A DNA stretch of 64,000 bases, taken from assembly GCF_021290965.1 (NCBI RefSeq), contig NZ_JAJOYT010000004.1, forward strand, positions 1-64,000. The letters are read 5' to 3'. A program made the position numbers and the translations under genes. The DNA is from Rheinheimera faecalis. GTDB lineage: Bacteria > Pseudomonadota > Gammaproteobacteria > Enterobacterales > Alteromonadaceae. Position 1 is the stretch's first letter; every line of letters starts with the position of its first letter. The notes beneath the pieces are model-generated. The model was not told the DNA's origin. It searched no databases and was given only the letters and a program-made list of their open reading frames with translations. This document shows positions 51,690 to 61,187 of this stretch, one piece after another.

Positions 51690-54007
51690 ACAGACTCCGC
51701 TAAGGATGAAGCGTGAACTGACAGATGAGAAAGAACGGCATGCACTATGCCGTCGACGCTGGGTAAAACGTCATAGGCGGCTTTACCCAGAGGGATAAAA
51801 CTATCGACAGCGCAGAGTCGTTGAATTCTAAAGTGCTCAGGTTTAGCTTCATGCAACAGGGTATAGAGTTCCTCGCTTAATGAACCACGGCGTCTGCATT
51901 CATCTACGATCACTATGTTCTTACATCCCTCCAGATGCTGCACTATGGCATGTATGTCTAAAGGAACCAGATAACGGATATCAATAATACGAAAAGCAAT
52001 ATTGCGACAAGCCAGATGTTTCGACGCCTGCTGACATAAATAATGACCGTTGCCATAGCTTAGCAGCGCAACATCTTTGCCTGCGCCATAACTGCGGGGA
52101 GCGCCCAAATCAGGTAATGCCTCATTGATATCCGGCATGTTGTTCAGCCATAAGCCATCTTTGCTCTGATGTAAGTCTCGCATCATATACAGTGCTATAG
52201 GCTCCAGAAAAATCACGACCCGTTTTTGCTCATAGGCTAACCGGACAGCCTGACGCAGCATCAGAACTGCATCTTCTCCGGTCGAGGGACAAAACACCAA
52301 AAGGCCCGGTATATCGCGAAACACCGCAAATGAATTGTCGTTATGGAAATGGCCACCAAAACCTTTTTGATAACCTAAGCCTGCAATACGGATCACCATA
52401 CCGTTGTGGAGTTGTCCGTTGGAGAAGAAAGGTAATGTTGCCGCTTCTCCTCTGATTTGGTCTTCAGCGTTATGCACATAAGCTAAGAACTGGATCTCTG
52501 GCATGGCGATAAAGCCCTGTTGCGCCAGACCTATTGCCAGCCCCAGAATACTTTGCTCATCCAACAGAGTGTTGATCACTCTTTTATAGCCAAAATCCTG
52601 TACTAAGTGCTGTGTGATGCCATAGACGCCGCCTTTTTTTGCAATATCCTCGCCGCATAAAATAAGTTCAGGGTATTGGCTCATCAATTGATGCAGAGTC
52701 CAGTTCAGTAATTTGGCGATGTGTTGCGGCTTTTCTAAATTATGTTTGTCAAACTGCAGCGCGAGTTGGTTGTCAACTGCTGTCAGCGCTTTGGTCTTAA
52801 TCGGATGGACTTTAGCAATAATGCTGTCGGTAATGGCCTCTGCACCTTGTATTTTGGGCTGTTTGATGACACTTTGGCTGACCCGAACTATTTGTTGATC
52901 TAGATTGTGTAACCAGAGCAGCAGTTGTGCAGCGCTCAGCCAGCCTTTGGACAATATATAAGCCGCACCAAACCACAGCGGATCATTGGCGTGGTTCTGG
53001 GCGATTTGGCTTTGACTTAAGTAGGTCGCTTCGGCATCAGCACCGGCATGACCGAACAAACGTATTGTTTTTAGATGTAAAAATGCTGGTTTGCGGTTAA
53101 ACCTGACATAGTCGGCAGCTGATTTTGCAGCATGATAGCTGGCGGACAGATCCCTGCCATCTGCAGTAAAATAGGCGATATCAGCATAACTCTGTAAGCG
53201 CCTGGCTATCCATCCGGCAGGAGTGGGTGTTGAAATCCCTATCTGATTATCTTCACAAACCATCAGAAGAGGAAGAGCAAGCCCTTGATAACTGGTCCAG
53301 GCCGACGTATTAAAAGCTGCCTGAGCGCTGGCATGGTTGGCTGATGCGTCACCAAAACTACAAATGACGATTGGATCTGCAATACTGGCATCAGGCAAAG
53401 GCACAGAGGTGTCCGTCTGATTTTTATCAAGACGCTTTTTTAATTCAATGGCGAAAGCTGCCCCCAAAGCTTTTGGTAAATGCGAGGCAATGGTACTTGT
53501 TTGTGGCCATATATTTAATGGTACGCTACCCAGCACCTTATGCCGTCCACCAGAGATTGGATCCAGGCTGCTGGCAGTGAAAGACAAAAGTAAATCATAC
53601 AGAGGAGTTTGTCCCGGCACTTGCTTGCTGCGCTCCATGAAAAAAGCGCCGCTACGGTAGTGAAGTAAAGCTGGGTCTTGTGGCGTCAAAGCGGCTGCTA
53701 TGGCAGCATTAGCTTCATGACCGCAGCTGCCTATAGTGTAAAAACTCTGCCCCTGACGTTGCAAAGTTCTTGAGCGTAAATCCAGCAAACGACTTTGCCA
53801 CTGGCTTTGATAGATCTGCATGAACTTTGCCTGGTCCAATGCCGCTTCCGGTTCTTGACTATGGATTTGATAGTCTGACCAAAATCTGTTGTCTGCTTGT
53901 TGCAGTTGAACGCAAAAATCGGTAAACCATGGATGACTTTGAGACTCTGCTGAATGATCAGCAGAGTCTTCTGTGAATGACGCCCAGGGCCAGGGGGAGT
54001 GCTTCAT
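51686..54007 (-). CDS. Fused alpha-beta 2-oxoacid dehydrogenase E1 (thiamine-diphosphate)
   Basis: A 773-residue protein. The alpha part (about 55-390) has GSCGHEANAAIAAAL, HYRSGAFFM and the ThDP motif CSFGDASANHASAQAAF with CEDNQIGIST. The beta part (about 430-765) has LCGEDIAKKGGVYG, MPEIQFLAYVHNAEDQIRGE and FGGHFHNDNS, then EECRRRGS-like EDECRRRGSLSEEL near the end. Alpha and beta are separate in most branched-chain complexes; a single chain is less common. No E2 or E3 gene is nearby. Neighbours (a malonyltransferase-like protein and a GcdH-type dehydrogenase) suggest an acyl-CoA route, with the substrate unknown. Confidence 0.82.
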   Translation of the reverse strand: MKHSPWPWASFTEDSADHSAESQSHPWFTDFCVQLQQADNRFWSDYQIHSQEPEAALDQAKFMQIYQSQWQSRLLDLRSRTLQRQGQSFYTIGSCGHEANAAIAAALTPQDPALLHYRSGAFFMERSKQVPGQTPLYDLLLSFTASSLDPISGGRHKVLGSVPLNIWPQTSTIASHLPKALGAAFAIELKKRLDKNQTDTSVPLPDASIADPIVICSFGDASANHASAQAAFNTSAWTSYQGLALPLLMVCEDNQIGISTPTPAGWIARRLQSYADIAYFTADGRDLSASYHAAKSAADYVRFNRKPAFLHLKTIRLFGHAGADAEATYLSQSQIAQNHANDPLWFGAAYILSKGWLSAAQLLLWLHNLDQQIVRVSQSVIKQPKIQGAEAITDSIIAKVHPIKTKALTAVDNQLALQFDKHNLEKPQHIAKLLNWTLHQLMSQYPELILCGEDIAKKGGVYGITQHLVQDFGYKRVINTLLDEQSILGLAIGLAQQGFIAMPEIQFLAYVHNAEDQIRGEAATLPFFSNGQLHNGMVIRIAGLGYQKGFGGHFHNDNSFAVFRDIPGLLVFCPSTGEDAVLMLRQAVRLAYEQKRVVIFLEPIALYMMRDLHQSKDGLWLNNMPDINEALPDLGAPRSYGAGKDVALLSYGNGHYLCQQASKHLACRNIAFRIIDIRYLVPLDIHAIVQHLEGCKNIVIVDECRRRGSLSEELYTLLHEAKPEHFRIQRLCAVDSFIPLGKAAYDVLPSVDGIVHAVLSHLSVHASSLAESV

Positions 54008-54020
54008 TTTCTGACCTCAA

Positions 54021-55196
54021 CTAGTTGGCAAATGCTGCAAGGCCAGTTTGCGCGCGCCCCAGTATTAACGCATGCACGTCATGTGTCCCCTCGTAGGTAT
54101 TGACTGCCTCTAAATTCATCAGATGACGAATGACATGAAACTCGTCTGCAATACCATTGCCGCCATGCATATCGCGAGCGTTACGCGCTATGTCTAATGC
54201 TTTGCCACAGGAGTTTCGTTTGATCAGTGAAATAGTTTCAGGGGCGAGTGCGTCTTGATCCATTAATCGTCCCGCCTGCAGGCAAGCCAGCAGGCCAATA
54301 CTAATTTCCGTTTGCATGTCTGCCAGTTTCTTCTGGATCAATTGATTGGCGGCTAAAGGCCTGCCAAACTGACTGCGATCGAGAGTATATTGGCGCGCGG
54401 CATGCCAACAAAATTCTGCAGCCCCCAATGAGCCCCAGGCAATTCCGTAGCGAGCTTTGTTTAAGCAACTGAAAGGACCTTTTAGACCTGTCACATCAGG
54501 CAATAACGCAGATTCAGGCACATGAACATCCTCCATCACAATTTCACCAGTCACAGAGGCTCGTAGCGAAAACTTACCCTCTATTTTTGGAGCGCTCAGA
54601 CCTGGCATGCCTTTTTCCAAGATAAAACCACGAATTTCACCCTCAAGCTTGGCCCAGACAATAAATACATCGGCAATAGGAGAGTTTGTTATCCAAATTT
54701 TATTGCCATTGATGGTAAACCCATCCTGGTTGCGTGTGGCTACTGTACGCATGCTCGCCGGATCTGAACCTGAATCTGGTTCTGTTAATCCAAAGCAGCC
54801 AACCCATTCGCCTGACGCGAGTTTCGGCAGGTAGTGCTGTTTCTGTGCTTCACTACCATAAGTGTAAATCGGGTGCATCACCAAACTTGACTGCACACTC
54901 ATTGCACTTCGATAGCCGCTATCCACACGTTCTATTTCGCGAGCAATCAGGCCATAGCTAACATGATTGACGCCAGCGCAACCATAACGCTCTGGTAAGG
55001 TTGGACCTAACAGGCCTAACTCACCCAGTTCGTTCATGATTTCCCGATCAAAATATTCTTTACGGTTGGCCTCCAGAATTCGAGGTTGTAATCGATCCTG
55101 ACAAAAACTATGCGTCATATCACAGATCATTCTCTCGTCTTCAGACAGTAATTGTTTTAATAAAAATGGGTCTTGCCAATCAAAAGCTGCACGCAT
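54021..55196 (-). CDS. Glutaryl-CoA dehydrogenase-type acyl-CoA dehydrogenase
   Basis: A 391-residue FAD flavoenzyme matching Gcd[20 protein letters not shown] at the start, [15 protein letters not shown] (about 94-108), [14 protein letters not shown] (about 133-146), [15 protein letters not shown], and the catalytic-base segment [16 protein letters not shown] (about 364-379). GcdH oxidises and decarboxylates glutaryl-CoA to crotonyl-CoA in lysine and tryptophan breakdown. It is first in the cluster with the fused E1 (13-bp gap) and is divergent from a LysR regulator, as gcdH often is. Confidence 0.9.
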   Translation of the reverse strand: MRAAFDWQDPFLLKQLLSEDERMICDMTHSFCQDRLQPRILEANRKEYFDREIMNELGELGLLGPTLPERYGCAGVNHVSYGLIAREIERVDSGYRSAMSVQSSLVMHPIYTYGSEAQKQHYLPKLASGEWVGCFGLTEPDSGSDPASMRTVATRNQDGFTINGNKIWITNSPIADVFIVWAKLEGEIRGFILEKGMPGLSAPKIEGKFSLRASVTGEIVMEDVHVPESALLPDVTGLKGPFSCLNKARYGIAWGSLGAAEFCWHAARQYTLDRSQFGRPLAANQLIQKKLADMQTEISIGLLACLQAGRLMDQDALAPETISLIKRNSCGKALDIARNARDMHGGNGIADEFHVIRHLMNLEAVNTYEGTHDVHALILGRAQTGLAAFAN

Positions 55197-55296
55197 CTTA
55201 GACTCCAGATAGAAAACACAAAAAGTGCTGGGAGCTTAGCTTGAGACCATGTAAAGTTAAATTAGATGTATCCTTTGGTATCTATAGCTTTTATCT

Positions 55297-56145
55297 ATGG
55301 ACTTTAGACAATTAAATTATTTTATTGCTGTTTATGAGTCAGGCTCTGTGAGCGCTGGCGCGCGACGGCTGGGTATTAGCCAACCCACGTTATCTGCCGC
55401 AATGATTCAACTTGAAACTCAACTGCAGGTTTGTTTATTCAGGCGTATTCCTAAAGGAGTAGTTGCTTCAGAGGACGCTGAGCGTCTTTATGGGCATGCC
55501 TGTAATTTATTAAATCAACTACAAGCCGTACAAAATACATTTTCACCTGCGCCAGAAAGGGTGCAGTTCAAATTGGGATTGGTAAAGGCGCTTGGAGTTG
55601 AACGAATGAGCCAGCTGTTAAAGGAGTTTCAACAGCAGGCAGCGAATCTTTCAGTACAACTGGAATTGGTGCTTGTAGAGCCGGATGAGCCCTGTGATGC
55701 CAGAATTATCAATATTAAACATTTGCGTGCCGGAGAGGATTTTACACCGCTTTGGAAAGATCTATACCAATTAGCACTGCCAGCCCAACATCCTTTAATG
55801 TTAAAGCCTCAGTTAACATTAAGTGATTTCCATAAGTTACCCATGATTAAACGCACCCCCTGCGAAGCCTGGTCTGTTTTATATCCGCAATTGTTGAGGC
55901 AAGGTATCAAGCCTGACATTCGTGCAGATATTCATACCATAGAGTATGCGGTTGGATTGGTAACAGCCGGAGTTGGAGCTGCTCTCGTTCCTAACTTTGA
56001 CGCATTTACTCAGCGTACTGATATTGTTTTGAAAAGCTTTAATGAGCTGACTCTCCCCAGGGAGTTGGGGTTAGCGAGCCCACGCTTAAGCAGCAGTCCA
56101 TTGTTAAATTGTTTACGACAGTTATGCAAACAGATTGGTGAATAG
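55297..56145 (+). CDS. LysR-family transcriptional regulator
   Basis: A 282-residue regulator. The winged helix-turn-helix (about 1-60) begins MDFRQLNYFIAVYESGSVSA and has RRLGISQPTLSAAMIQLE. The effector-binding half follows from about 90. It is transcribed away from the glutaryl-CoA dehydrogenase gene over a 100-bp gap, the usual setting for a LysR regulator of the neighbouring catabolic genes. The inducer is unknown. Position fits a GcdR-like role. Confidence 0.9.
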   Translation: MDFRQLNYFIAVYESGSVSAGARRLGISQPTLSAAMIQLETQLQVCLFRRIPKGVVASEDAERLYGHACNLLNQLQAVQNTFSPAPERVQFKLGLVKALGVERMSQLLKEFQQQAANLSVQLELVLVEPDEPCDARIINIKHLRAGEDFTPLWKDLYQLALPAQHPLMLKPQLTLSDFHKLPMIKRTPCEAWSVLYPQLLRQGIKPDIRADIHTIEYAVGLVTAGVGAALVPNFDAFTQRTDIVLKSFNELTLPRELGLASPRLSSSPLLNCLRQLCKQIGE

Positions 56146-56317
56146 TTCTAGTTGTTGAACTCTTTGTCTTATATGACTTAATGCTTACCTTTTGGAGGTA
56201 TAACCCCATTGGGTAAGATATTTTTTCTCTTCAGAATGTTAATGTTGTCCGCTTTTCTTTGGCTTTCACTCTTTTACGGTAAATTGAGCAACCAAAAGAG
56301 AGTTTGGGAAATCGATA

Positions 56318-56767
56318 ATGAAGACTACACCCCGGCACAAAAATTCAGATGACTCTGTATTATCAAGGTATGAGGATATTATTCAGAGTATGGAGCAGAG
56401 TGTTGCAAGCAATAGCGAAAATTACCGAGCCTGGTGCGTTACTGTCGTAGCTGCGATTTTGATCGGTGCAGTTTACAACAATCAACTAACTTATACTTTT
56501 GTTGCAGTCCTGCCTGTTTTTTTAAGCGCTTTAATGGATGGTTACTATGTTGCACTGAGAGTGATACTTAAGCAGTACCAGAAATCCAGAGCAACTCCTG
56601 ATGAGTGGGAGCTCAAAGATGTTGCCAATGAGCTAAGTAGTGCCATGTCCAGGGTCAAAATTCTGCAACTAGACAATTTGGCGGCACCCGCAATAAGACG
56701 ATTTTATTCCCCAATACTCGTATTTCTGGTGCTCTGTCAGATAACAGCTTTCTTTAATGGTAAATGA
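56318..56767 (+). CDS. Orphan membrane protein
   Basis: A 149-residue protein with a charged N-terminus, two adjacent hydrophobic helices (about 41-78: WCVTVVAAILIGAVY and FVAVLPVFLSALMDGYY), a cytoplasmic helical segment and a C-terminal hydrophobic helix (SPILVFLVLCQITAFF). The stretch MDGYYVALRVILKQYQK has the look of two-helix membrane proteins with a YY-x-ER-type turn, some of which act as small effectors, but the resemblance is weak. Family unknown. It is convergent with the TetR gene (13-bp gap). Confidence 0.6.
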   Translation: MKTTPRHKNSDDSVLSRYEDIIQSMEQSVASNSENYRAWCVTVVAAILIGAVYNNQLTYTFVAVLPVFLSALMDGYYVALRVILKQYQKSRATPDEWELKDVANELSSAMSRVKILQLDNLAAPAIRRFYSPILVFLVLCQITAFFNGK

Positions 56768-56780
56768 GACAGCTGGGTTA

Positions 56781-57368
56781 TTACGCTTTACAGCCTGAAT
56801 TAACACCTTTTAAAAACATGGTTTCCATACTACAGAGTATTTCGGATTCTGCTATCCGACCGACTCGTGCTGAATTTATTAAAGCCAGCAACATACCGAT
56901 AAATACATCACTCATGGCGGCTGCACTTACGTCGTTGCGGAACGAACCTTCGAATTTGCCTCTCAGAAAAAAACGATCAATTTTAGTTTGAAAATCTTGC
57001 CAGGAAGCTTTTCGGGGGCTAGACACTTCATCTAGTTCGAATCTATGTGTCAGAAAAATAAGGAGCTCTTTATATCTCAATAAACCCTCAGTGAGAGATT
57101 TAAAAGATTCTTGTATTACTCCAGAATCCAGATGTGCTACTTCAATTGCCATATGGAGCTGCCCTAAAGATCTGCTATACAGCAGCTCAATTAGATTATC
57201 CCTGTCTGAACAAAAACCACGCAAAATGGCTTCGCTAACATCAATAGACTTAGCCAGTTCCTGCAGTGAGGCGAGAGGTTTATCAACCAGCGCTGAGGCA
57301 GTTGCGCGCAGAAGCTGATCGTGCAAGCTACCGCAGCTTGATACTGCGGATATGAGTACATGTTTCAT
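56781..57368 (-). CDS. TetR-family transcriptional regulator
   Basis: A 195-residue protein with a TetR-like helix-turn-helix at about residues 18-60 (LLRATASALVDKPLASLQEL, then IDVSEAILRGFCSDRDNLIE). The all-helical C-terminal half is typical of a ligand-binding domain. The DNA-binding part is somewhat divergent. A gapped inverted repeat, GCCTCAC (57373-57379) and GTGAGGC (57400-57406), lies directly upstream of the start and could be its operator. It has no obvious partner nearby apart from the efflux operon on the opposite strand. Confidence 0.75.
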   Translation of the reverse strand: MKHVLISAVSSCGSLHDQLLRATASALVDKPLASLQELAKSIDVSEAILRGFCSDRDNLIELLYSRSLGQLHMAIEVAHLDSGVIQESFKSLTEGLLRYKELLIFLTHRFELDEVSSPRKASWQDFQTKIDRFFLRGKFEGSFRNDVSAAAMSDVFIGMLLALINSARVGRIAESEILCSMETMFLKGVNSGCKA

Positions 57369-57372
57369 GTTT

Positions 57373-57406
57373 GCCTCACAGTCAGCATTGGTTTGGTAAG
57401 TGAGGC
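57373..57406. repeat. Inverted repeat just upstream of the TetR gene
   Basis: GCCTCAC and GTGAGGC are 7-bp arms separated by 20 bp, four bases before the start codon. It could be an operator or a leader hairpin. The rest of 57407-57741 is AT-rich and shows no gene or clear regulatory motif. Confidence 0.35.
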
Positions 57407-57741
57407 TTCATTTCTCTTTTAAAATGAACCGATATTGCAGACCTCGCTTTAACGCCAAGAATAATAAAAATAAATAAAAAAAGTGATGCCGCCAAGTGGT
57501 AGTTTTAGGTGCAAAATAGGTAGCTGAATGTCTTAATCTTCGGTAAACGCTCGCTTATCCGATACGGGTAGAAAATTGAAGTATTCCAGTGTTAATAAGC
57601 CTCGTAAGACTTCTTATGTTGTTTGCAAGTCTAAATGTTCGAGGTCAAAGTCGTTGCAGAAACGGATTTAGGTGTTCAACGACTCCTAAAGTAAGTCATG
57701 CGAAACTTTCATTGAAATTCTGTATTTGCTACAGTAATCAA

Positions 57742-58095
57742 ATGCGCACCATATTCACTCTCATGCTTTGCTTTTTTGTGGCCTGCCAAGGCTTCGCGGC
57801 CCCCTTTACGCCTGCAGAACCTTGCCCAATGATGAAAAATGTCAGTGAATCGTCCGTTGAAAACGATGAAATGACAGCCCCCGTTGCGGATTGCTGTCAG
57901 GATGCCAAAACAATTGCTATGACCGGCAAGCTCTGTAAAGCCGATACCTCCTGTAGCACTGCAACTGCTTGCATTTTATTTGCATCTTACGATTATCCTT
58001 TAGCTTTGAAGCTCCCTGACTCTCTATCAGCTAAAACAAACATGACAGCCAGTCGTAATTCATCCAGTCATTGGCGGCCTCCTTCTATTCAGTAA
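57742..58095 (+). CDS. Secreted Cys-rich small protein of a metal-efflux operon
   Basis: A 117-residue protein with a signal peptide (MRTIFTLMLCFFVACQGFAA). The mature part carries cysteine groups CPMM, ADCCQD, LCKADTSC and TAC. Such small exported Cys/Met proteins often stand first in copper/silver or zinc efflux operons, where they may bind metal or help sensing. The start at 57742 is chosen because it begins the signal peptide; the same frame opens upstream at 57589 without a signal-like sequence. cusC-type gene follows 99 bp later. Confidence 0.65.
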   Translation: MRTIFTLMLCFFVACQGFAAPFTPAEPCPMMKNVSESSVENDEMTAPVADCCQDAKTIAMTGKLCKADTSCSTATACILFASYDYPLALKLPDSLSAKTNMTASRNSSSHWRPPSIQ

Positions 58096-58194
58096 TCCCA
58101 TCTAACCAGGAATGTGGTTGTTGACCAATACAGGCAACAGCTTTTTAACCGGGCTCGCAGAGCCTGGGCGAAGATCATTGATGGAATTACGTAA

Positions 58195-59571
58195 ATGCAT
58201 TCAATTTTTACATTGGGCGTCAGGGGGTCTCTGTTATCTCCAATTCGCCACCATAGGCTCTGCTCAAACAACTTCGTTATCAGTGCTTGTTTGTTGCTTT
58301 GTTTTGCCAATGTTGCAGCAGCGCAATCATCTTCAACAGCACTGACTCTGCAAGCTGCTTTGGAGCTTGCTGAAAGCCGTTCTGCAACACTTCAGGCTCA
58401 GGATTCAGTAAAACGAGCTGCGCGTGAGATGGCAGTTTCCGCATCTCGCCTGCCTGATCCTCTGCTGCGTTTGTCTGTAGACAATCTGCCTGTCGAAGGA
58501 GCCATGCGCTACAGTCTGACTGATGATTTTATGACCATGCGTTCAGTCAGCCTGATGCAGACGTTTACAGCAGCTGATAAACGTCAGGCGCGCAGTGTTC
58601 GTTATGAACGCGAAGCTGAGGCGGCATCCTCTGAGCAATCATTACTTAAAGCATGGCTACTCACTCAAACAGCCAAGGCCTGGTTCGATCGCTATTACCA
58701 AGAGCAAATGCTCGAACTGTTGCAACGTCAGCGTGACGAAGCCAAAGGGGTGAGTGAGGCTATCGAATCCTCTTATAGTGCTGGCCGTCTTAGTCAGGCT
58801 GACGTCCTGGCGGCGCAATCCGCAGTAGCACAAATTGACAACCGAATGCTGGAGGCGAGGGCGGAACTCAGCACCATTGAGGCACTTTTGCAACGTTGGA
58901 TTGGTGACGCGGCTTCAGATCCACTTGCCCTCCCGCCCCGCATTGACAGTACTCGTCTTGTAGCACACCAGTTAGCAGATGATATTGATTTGCATCCGGA
59001 TGTCGCCGTGCTGAATGCCCGTGAGCGTATTGCGCTGGCGGATGTCGACCTGGCTGAACTGGAAAAAGATGCTGATTGGAGCTGGTCTCTTATGTACAGC
59101 AAGAGAGGCAGTCAGTTTGGCGATATGGTATCGCTTGGCGTGTCCATCCCTCTGCAGTGGGATCAGGCGAACAAGCAAGACAGAGAAGTTGCAGCCAGAC
59201 TTGCGCAAGTTGAACAGGTGCGTTTTGAGCGCGAAGAATTGCGGCGTGAGCACCTTTTTGAGACTCAAAGACTCCTTGTAAACTGGCGCAGCAACCTGAC
59301 CCGCCTGGATAATTACAACACGAGGTTGATCCCGCTGGCAACCCAGCGCGTGGAGGCTTTAATTGCTGCATTTCGTGGCGGCAAGGCATCTTTGGCAGAA
59401 GTACTTGAAGCTCAGCGAATGCTGATCGACACCCAGTTAGACAAGCTAGGTCTTGAAAAACAGACAGCTGCCTGGTGGGCTGAACTGGAATTTCTTATTC
59501 CCCGCGACTACAGCAGACCAACCAACTCATACCATCCGTCTAATCACTCAGCTGAGGAGACTTTGCCATGA
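58195..59571 (+). CDS. CusC/CzcC-type outer-membrane efflux protein (TolC family)
   Basis: A 458-residue TolC-family protein with a hydrophobic export segment ending near VAAAQS (about residue 45). The two characteristic repeats follow, with ALTLQAALELAESRSATLQA and SRLPDPLLRLSVDNLP early and DPLALPPRID and LIPLATQRVEALIAAFRGGK later. It forms the outer-membrane duct of the tripartite pump. The N-region before the signal core is unusually long, so the true start may be further in. It overlaps the cusB-type gene by 4 bp (ATGA). Confidence 0.87.
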   Translation: MHSIFTLGVRGSLLSPIRHHRLCSNNFVISACLLLCFANVAAAQSSSTALTLQAALELAESRSATLQAQDSVKRAAREMAVSASRLPDPLLRLSVDNLPVEGAMRYSLTDDFMTMRSVSLMQTFTAADKRQARSVRYEREAEAASSEQSLLKAWLLTQTAKAWFDRYYQEQMLELLQRQRDEAKGVSEAIESSYSAGRLSQADVLAAQSAVAQIDNRMLEARAELSTIEALLQRWIGDAASDPLALPPRIDSTRLVAHQLADDIDLHPDVAVLNARERIALADVDLAELEKDADWSWSLMYSKRGSQFGDMVSLGVSIPLQWDQANKQDREVAARLAQVEQVRFEREELRREHLFETQRLLVNWRSNLTRLDNYNTRLIPLATQRVEALIAAFRGGKASLAEVLEAQRMLIDTQLDKLGLEKQTAAWWAELEFLIPRDYSRPTNSYHPSNHSAEETLP

Positions 59572-61187
59572 GTACCAAAACTATTCTGCTCATCGTAGTG
59601 ATAACAGCCGGACTCATGGCTGGGGGACTAAGTTTCTATCAATTAGGTTTCAGCAACGGAGAGACGCATGCATTAAGTGTCGGGTCCACAGAAACTAAAA
59701 GAACAACCCAAGTCGTTGACCCCTCGACCTGGGGGATCGCTGAAGGTGAGGTTGCCTCGAAGCGCCATATTGAAGCAGGCCTAAAGGCCGGAGATATAGA
59801 TCCCGTTACAGAGCGAAAAATTCTCTATTACCACGATCCTATGGTTCCGGGGAACAAGTTTGAGGCACCGGGAAAATCTCCTTTTATGGATATGATGTTA
59901 GTACCAACTTACGCCGGAGCCGAAAGCTCAGACAACAGTACAGTCTCCGTCAGTTCGCGTATTCAGCAGAATCTGGGCGTGCGGACTGGTGAAGTGATGC
60001 AGGCTCAATGGACTCCTGAACTATCAGCTGTGGGTACAGTGGCGTGGAATGACCGTAGCCAATTTATGGTGCAGGCTCGCGCAACTGGTTTTGTGGAGAA
60101 GCTACATGTCCGCACAGCATTAGATCCGGTTAGTAAGGGACAGTCATTGCTGGAGCTCTATGTACCGGACTGGGTAGCAGCGCAGCAAGATTACCTGACC
60201 ACTCTGGGTTTGAAAACAGAGGGGCTGGAGAGGCTTACTCAAGCTGCCCTGCAGCGCATGCGTCAGGCGGGTATGACCGAAACTCAGATCAGCCAGGTAA
60301 AAAGCACAAGGCAGGTTCATGCCCGTATCACGCTCAGCGCTCCGGCCAGTGGCGTTATCACGGAATTGATGGTTCGTGACGGAGCCACAGTAACTATGGG
60401 GACGCCGCTTATGCGCATCAACAGTCTTTCGAGTCTGTGGGTTGAGGCTGAAATACCGGAAAGTCTGACCGCTCAGGTGAGGGTTGGCTCAGAAGTTGAG
60501 GCACAAACTGCTGCGTTACCAGCAGAAGTGTTCCGTGGTCAGGTGCAAGCCTTATTGCCTGAGATTAATCCAACGACCCGCACACGTAAAGCCCGGATGG
60601 TGCTCGATAACCCGCACGAATTGTTAGTGCCAGGCATGTTTGTGCAGATGAAGCTCAGCGGCGGACCAGCCCGCACTGCGTTGGTCGTTCCGTCAGAGGC
60701 GCTGGTACGTACCGGTCAACGAACCCTTGTTATTGGGGTTGAAAATGAAGCCTTTCGTCCGTTCGAAGTGCGTATTGGTTATGAACAGAACGGTCAGACT
60801 GAAATTTTGTCAGGATTAAAGCAAGGGCAAAAAATTGTGCTTTCCGGACAATTCCTTATCGACTCTGAAGCCAACTTAAAAGGTGTTGAAGGCCGTTGGT
60901 CTTTAGACAAGAAACAAGGTTCAGTAACACCAGAGGCTCAAAGCTACCACACATCTGCATTAGTGGAAGCAGTAGCCGATGAAACCCTTACGCTGACGCA
61001 TCCGGAAATACCGGCATTAAAATGGCCTGGCATGACGATGGATTTCAGGTTGGCTCCTGATCACTCATCCATCAAACCTGAGGTGGGTAGCACGATACAA
61101 ATTGAGTTTCTCCTGCCGGAGGACGAAGCGCCACTGATTATCCAATGGCAACCAGAACAAAACAAGGCAAACGGAGGTGAGCAATGA
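59568..61187 (+). CDS. cusB: CusB-type periplasmic adaptor with fused CusF domain
   Basis: A 539-residue membrane-fusion protein. An N-terminal membrane anchor (about 5-27) is followed by a heavy-metal-binding domain ([10 protein letters not shown] ... [10 protein letters not shown], about 85-115), then barrel-sandwich and helical-hairpin parts (about 130-400). The C-terminal domain (about 465-535) has the CusF copper site [16 protein letters not shown] with the Trp, His and two Met residues that bind Cu(I)/Ag(I). In E. coli CusF is a separate protein. The metal residues point to copper or silver as substrate rather than zinc or cobalt. Confidence 0.93.
   Translation: MSTKTILLIVVITAGLMAGGLSFYQLGFSNGETHALSVGSTETKRTTQVVDPSTWGIAEGEVASKRHIEAGLKAGDIDPVTERKILYYHDPMVPGNKFEAPGKSPFMDMMLVPTYAGAESSDNSTVSVSSRIQQNLGVRTGEVMQAQWTPELSAVGTVAWNDRSQFMVQARATGFVEKLHVRTALDPVSKGQSLLELYVPDWVAAQQDYLTTLGLKTEGLERLTQAALQRMRQAGMTETQISQVKSTRQVHARITLSAPASGVITELMVRDGATVTMGTPLMRINSLSSLWVEAEIPESLTAQVRVGSEVEAQTAALPAEVFRGQVQALLPEINPTTRTRKARMVLDNPHELLVPGMFVQMKLSGGPARTALVVPSEALVRTGQRTLVIGVENEAFRPFEVRIGYEQNGQTEILSGLKQGQKIVLSGQFLIDSEANLKGVEGRWSLDKKQGSVTPEAQSYHTSALVEAVADETLTLTHPEIPALKWPGMTMDFRLAPDHSSIKPEVGSTIQIEFLLPEDEAPLIIQWQPEQNKANGGEQ

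Noticed and set aside
56764-56991. 75-codon plus-strand frame after the orphan membrane protein
   Set aside because: It is antisense to the C-terminal half of the TetR gene and shows no protein-like features.
58112-58345. 77-codon plus-strand frame ahead of the cusC-type gene
   Set aside because: It overlaps the start of the TolC-family gene in another frame and has no signal or family features.
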